Of a stretch of 64,000 nt of DNA, positions 61,617-64,000 are shown piece after piece. The stretch is taken from contig JAJZFA010000016.1 in NCBI GenBank assembly GCA_021805565.1, forward strand, positions 1-64,000, in the 5' to 3' direction. The notes beneath the pieces are model-generated. The model was not told the DNA's origin. It saw only the letters and a program-made list of their open reading frames with translations, and ran no database searches. This DNA comes from Pseudomonadota bacterium. Its GTDB lineage: Bacteria; Pseudomonadota; Alphaproteobacteria; Acetobacterales; Acetobacteraceae. The position numbers were made by a program, and so were the translations under genes. Every line of letters begins with the position of its first letter. Position 1 is the first letter of the stretch.

Positions 61617-62477
61617 ATGGACCTTCGCGATATTGTTGTCCTGCTGAACGGATCGGCGCGAGACGATATCGCGCTGAATGTCGCCGCCAGACTGGCACGC
61701 CGCAACGATGCCCATCTGACCGGCCTATGCCCGCTGGAACCCCAGGTGCCGGGGGACGTGCCGTTTGCCCTCGGCGGATACTCCGATCTGTGGACGCTGC
61801 CGGACATCGCCGCCCGGATCGATCGCCAAACCGGCGGCAACGCCGCGTCGATCCAGGAGCGGTTTCGCGTATTGCTGGCCCGCGAGGGCATCCGGGGCGA
61901 CTGGTGGACCACCACGGGATCGCCGATGCCGGCCATTCTACGCCGGACTCAGGCGACCGATCTGGTGGTGGCCGGGCAGACCGATCCGGACACTCCATCG
62001 CCAGACATGCCGCGGAATCTGGCCGAGGACGTGCTGATGGGCGCCGGACGGCCTTTGCTGCTGATTCCCTATGCCGGCCGGTTCGAGACGATCGGCACCA
62101 ACGTCCTGGTGGGGTGGACCCCCACCCGCGAAGCCGCCCGAGCCCTGCACGATGCCATTCCGCTGTTCGCGCCAGGGGCGAAAATAACGGTTCTGACCAT
62201 CGGGACATCGGCCACGCCGTCCGGTCTGGCGCCGCCGCTCCCCACGGATATCGTCAGGCATCTGACCCGTCACGGGCTGGATGCGGTCGCCGCCCGGACG
62301 GTGATAACCGATGGATTGCGACCGTCCGATGCGCTGCTGGATTACGCCGCCGATTTGGGGTCCGATCTGCTGGTGACCGGCGGTTATGGCCATTCCCGGA
62401 CGCGGGAAATGGTAATGGGCGGCGTCACCCGCGACCTGCTGCGGCACATGACGCTGCCGGTGCTGATGTCGCACTGA
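61617..62477 (+). CDS. tandem universal stress protein (UspA-like)
   Basis: This is 286 residues from ATG 61617 (MDLRDIVVLLNGS); an upstream in-frame ATG-less extension is not needed. It has two Usp domains, about 1-150 and 155-286. The second ends with VTGGYGHSRTREMVMGGVTR, the G-x2-G-x9-G-x(S/T) ATP-binding pattern (last position Thr), followed by LLRHMTLPVLMSH. The first domain lacks this motif (AEDVLMGAGRPLLLIPY). Usp proteins of this form are induced in low oxygen in several bacteria, in agreement with the FixK box upstream. It is divergent from fixL. Confidence 0.9.
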   Translation: MDLRDIVVLLNGSARDDIALNVAARLARRNDAHLTGLCPLEPQVPGDVPFALGGYSDLWTLPDIAARIDRQTGGNAASIQERFRVLLAREGIRGDWWTTTGSPMPAILRRTQATDLVVAGQTDPDTPSPDMPRNLAEDVLMGAGRPLLLIPYAGRFETIGTNVLVGWTPTREAARALHDAIPLFAPGAKITVLTIGTSATPSGLAPPLPTDIVRHLTRHGLDAVAARTVITDGLRPSDALLDYAADLGSDLLVTGGYGHSRTREMVMGGVTRDLLRHMTLPVLMSH

Positions 62478-62483
62478 GGGCGT

Positions 62484-62519
62484 GTTCGACACCTACCGCT
62501 ATGAGGTGCGGTGTCGAAC
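62484..62519. terminator. hairpin between convergent usp and topA
   Basis: GTTCGACACC at 62484-62493 pairs with GGTGTCGAAC at 62510-62519 around a 16-nt loop, 6 bp after the usp stop codon. GTTCGAC is also found in the hairpin of repeat copy A, but the rest of that repeat is not present here. Confidence 0.55.
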
Positions 62520-62673
62520 CAGTAACCGAAGCAAAAGTGTGGGTGCGGTTCCCGATCGGGCGGGGAGCGCAGATTCACGCCGCGGCCACCGACATAAACC
62601 CAAACACGTTTTTCCTTACACAACTGACCCGCGATCATACGGCAGGACGATATTGAAACAACGCTGATTCGTT

Positions 62674-64000
62674 CTATTCGGCGGCCCGCCGGGGCAGTTT
62701 CGCCGCCCCCTTCGCGCCCGCCTTCGCCGCCACCGGTTTCTTCCGGGGCGCGGCCTTTTTCGCGGCGACCGCCGGCGTCTTACGAGGCCCCTTATCCCCC
62801 GCAACAGCCGCCTTAGCCGGAGCTTTGCCCTTCCGCCCAGCCGCGCCGCGCGCCTTCAGCACCTTGCCCTTCTCGGCCAGCAGCGTCACCGCGTCGGCGA
62901 GCGAAATATCCTCCATCGCCACACCGCGCGGCAGGTTGGCCACGGTCTTGCCATGCTGGACATACGGCCCGAAACGGCCCTTCCGCACGCTGATAAGGTC
63001 CTTATCGCCAGGATGCGCCCCGATCGTCCGCACGCTCGCCAGTTTCTTCGCCAGCAAATCCACCGCTCGGTTAAGCCCCAGCGCCAGCACGTCGTCGTCC
63101 TTGTCCAACGACCCGAACACCGCGCCCATCTTCACATAAGGCCCGAACCGCCCGATCCCGGCTTCGATTTTTTCCTTGGTTTCAGGGTGCAATCCGATCT
63201 CGCGCGGCAGCGACAGCAGACCCAGCGCCTGCTCCAGCGTCAGGCTTTCGCCGTCCATCCCGCGCGCCAGCGACGTTCGCTTCGTGCGGACTTTCTTATC
63301 CTCGGAGTTCTCGCCCTGCTGCACATACAAGCCGTAAGGACCGCGCCGGACGGTGATTTCCTCGCCGGTATCCGGGTGATGGCCCAGGCTGCGCATGCCC
63401 TCCTTCAGCGTCTCGCCGCCTTCCTCCCCGGCATCGATCGCCAGCCGCCGCGTGTACTGGCACGCCGGATAGTTGGAACAGCCGATAAAACTGCCATAGC
63501 GGCCCAGTTTCAGGCCCAGCCGCCCGTTCCCGCACGCCGCGCAAACGCGTGGATCGGACCCGTCTTCCCGCGACGGAAAGAAATGCGGTCCCAGATCCTT
63601 ATCCAGCGCGTCGATAACATCGCCGATCTTCAGCTCGCGGGTCTGCTCCACCGCCTTGGAAAACCCGTCCCAGAAATCATGCATCACCTTCCGCCATTCC
63701 AACGCCCCGGCGGACACTTCGTCGAGTTTTTCCTCCAGCCCCGCCGTAAAGCCCGGATCGACATAATGCTCGAAGAAACCGGTCAAGAACGCGGTCACCA
63801 GCCGGCCGCGATCTTCCGGGACGAAGCGCCGCTTATCCAGCTTCACATAATTCCGGTCCTGCAACACCGACAGGATGGACGCATAGGTGGACGGGCGGCC
63901 GATGCCCAGTTCCTCCATTTTCTTGACCAGGCTGGCTTCCGAATAGCGCGGCGGCGGCTGAGTGAAATGCTGGCTGGCATCCACTTTCTGCCGCTTCAAC
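62674..64000 (-). CDS. topA: DNA topoisomerase I, C-terminal part (gene continues beyond the window)
   Basis: About 442 codons of the 3' end are visible on the minus strand, and the reading frame continues past base 64000. The first visible part FTQPPPRYSEASLVKKMEELGIGRPSTYASIL is the conserved type IA topoisomerase segment after the active site, with the GIGRPSTYA signature. One zinc-ribbon domain (CAACGNGRLGLKLGRYGSFIGC, shown in part, then NYPAC) is followed by repeated GRFGPYV-type C-terminal domains (three copies of a G-R/P-[FY]-G-x-Y-V core). The end is a long Lys/Ala/Pro-rich tail of about 60 residues. The enzyme relaxes negative supercoils. Confidence 0.95.
   Translation of the reverse strand, partial: LKRQKVDASQHFTQPPPRYSEASLVKKMEELGIGRPSTYASILSVLQDRNYVKLDKRRFVPEDRGRLVTAFLTGFFEHYVDPGFTAGLEEKLDEVSAGALEWRKVMHDFWDGFSKAVEQTRELKIGDVIDALDKDLGPHFFPSREDGSDPRVCAACGNGRLGLKLGRYGSFIGCSNYPACQYTRRLAIDAGEEGGETLKEGMRSLGHHPDTGEEITVRRGPYGLYVQQGENSEDKKVRTKRTSLARGMDGESLTLEQALGLLSLPREIGLHPETKEKIEAGIGRFGPYVKMGAVFGSLDKDDDVLALGLNRAVDLLAKKLASVRTIGAHPGDKDLISVRKGRFGPYVQHGKTVANLPRGVAMEDISLADAVTLLAEKGKVLKARGAAGRKGKAPAKAAVAGDKGPRKTPAVAAKKAAPRKKPVAAKAGAKGAAKLPRRAAE

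Noticed and set aside
62484-62519. Hairpin after usp as a seventh copy of the dispersed repeat
   Set aside because: Only the GTTCGAC arm is shared with copy A; the module one sequence is absent, so a plain terminator is the better call.

Overview
This is a GC-rich, gene-dense window from what looks like an alphaproteobacterial chromosome. The suggestion rests on FixL/FixJ-type oxygen sensing, FNR/FixK boxes, many HAAT-type and NitT-type transporters, and GMC dehydrogenases with a cytochrome c partner. Rhodospirillales/Acetobacteraceae is my best guess; it is an inference, since no rRNA or other taxonomic marker is present. No tRNA, rRNA, CRISPR array or intact mobile element was found.

Layout. 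0-3.6 kb: a HAAT (branched-chain amino acid type) ABC transporter operon, with the binding protein cut by the window edge and then livH, livM, livG and livF. 3.7-10.4 kb: single transporters and enzymes (EamA exporter, DUF1223 thioredoxin-like protein, DHA2 MFS pump, PhzF isomerase, DJ-1/PfpI protein, Rieske oxygenase). 10.4-12.3 kb: a visibly AT-rich islet carrying a divergent HxlR regulator/metallo-beta-lactamase pair, bordered by copies of a dispersed repeat. 12.3-17.9 kb: two SDR dehydrogenases, a NitT/TauT-type ABC transporter translationally coupled to an epimerase-like gene, and an alpha/beta hydrolase. 18.2-23.9 kb: a GT4 glycosyltransferase, an HSL-type esterase, and a tightly coupled minus-strand operon of GT2, acyl-CoA dehydrogenase, PIG-L deacetylase and NodS-like methyltransferase. 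24-32.9 kb: ferredoxin/flavodoxin-NADP reductase, an orphan Tat-exported binding protein, two tandem GMC oxidoreductases, and a convergent operon for a periplasmic gluconate-2-dehydrogenase-like complex with cytochrome c and a glyoxalase-fold protein. 32.9-41.4 kb: ribbon-helix-helix protein, 2OG-Fe(II) oxygenase, CsbD, GlgX, a membrane hydroxylase and a SWIM/SNF2 helicase. 41.8-55.8 kb: envelope functions (LpxR-like deacylase behind a sigma-54 promoter, glycosyltransferases, TylF-like methyltransferase, GtrA, GT39-like protein, AlgD-like dehydrogenase), with an MCP and an acyl-CoA synthetase between them. 56.1-58.1 kb: acyl-CoA dehydrogenase and crotonase. 58.1-62.5 kb: a low-oxygen regulatory block (Crp/Fnr regulator, a receiver protein with a changed phosphoacceptor, FixJ, FixL, universal stress protein) with two well-formed FixK/FNR boxes. 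62.7 kb to the end: the 3' part of topA.

The points most worth following are (1) a repeat family of about 110 bp with six copies, four of which carry a hairpin whose arms vary in a paired way; (2) the four-gene GT2/ACAD/PIG-L/methyltransferase operon; (3) the receiver protein with Glu at the phospho-Asp position, placed under a FixK box beside fixLJ; and (4) the sigma-54 promoter in front of the LpxR-like gene.
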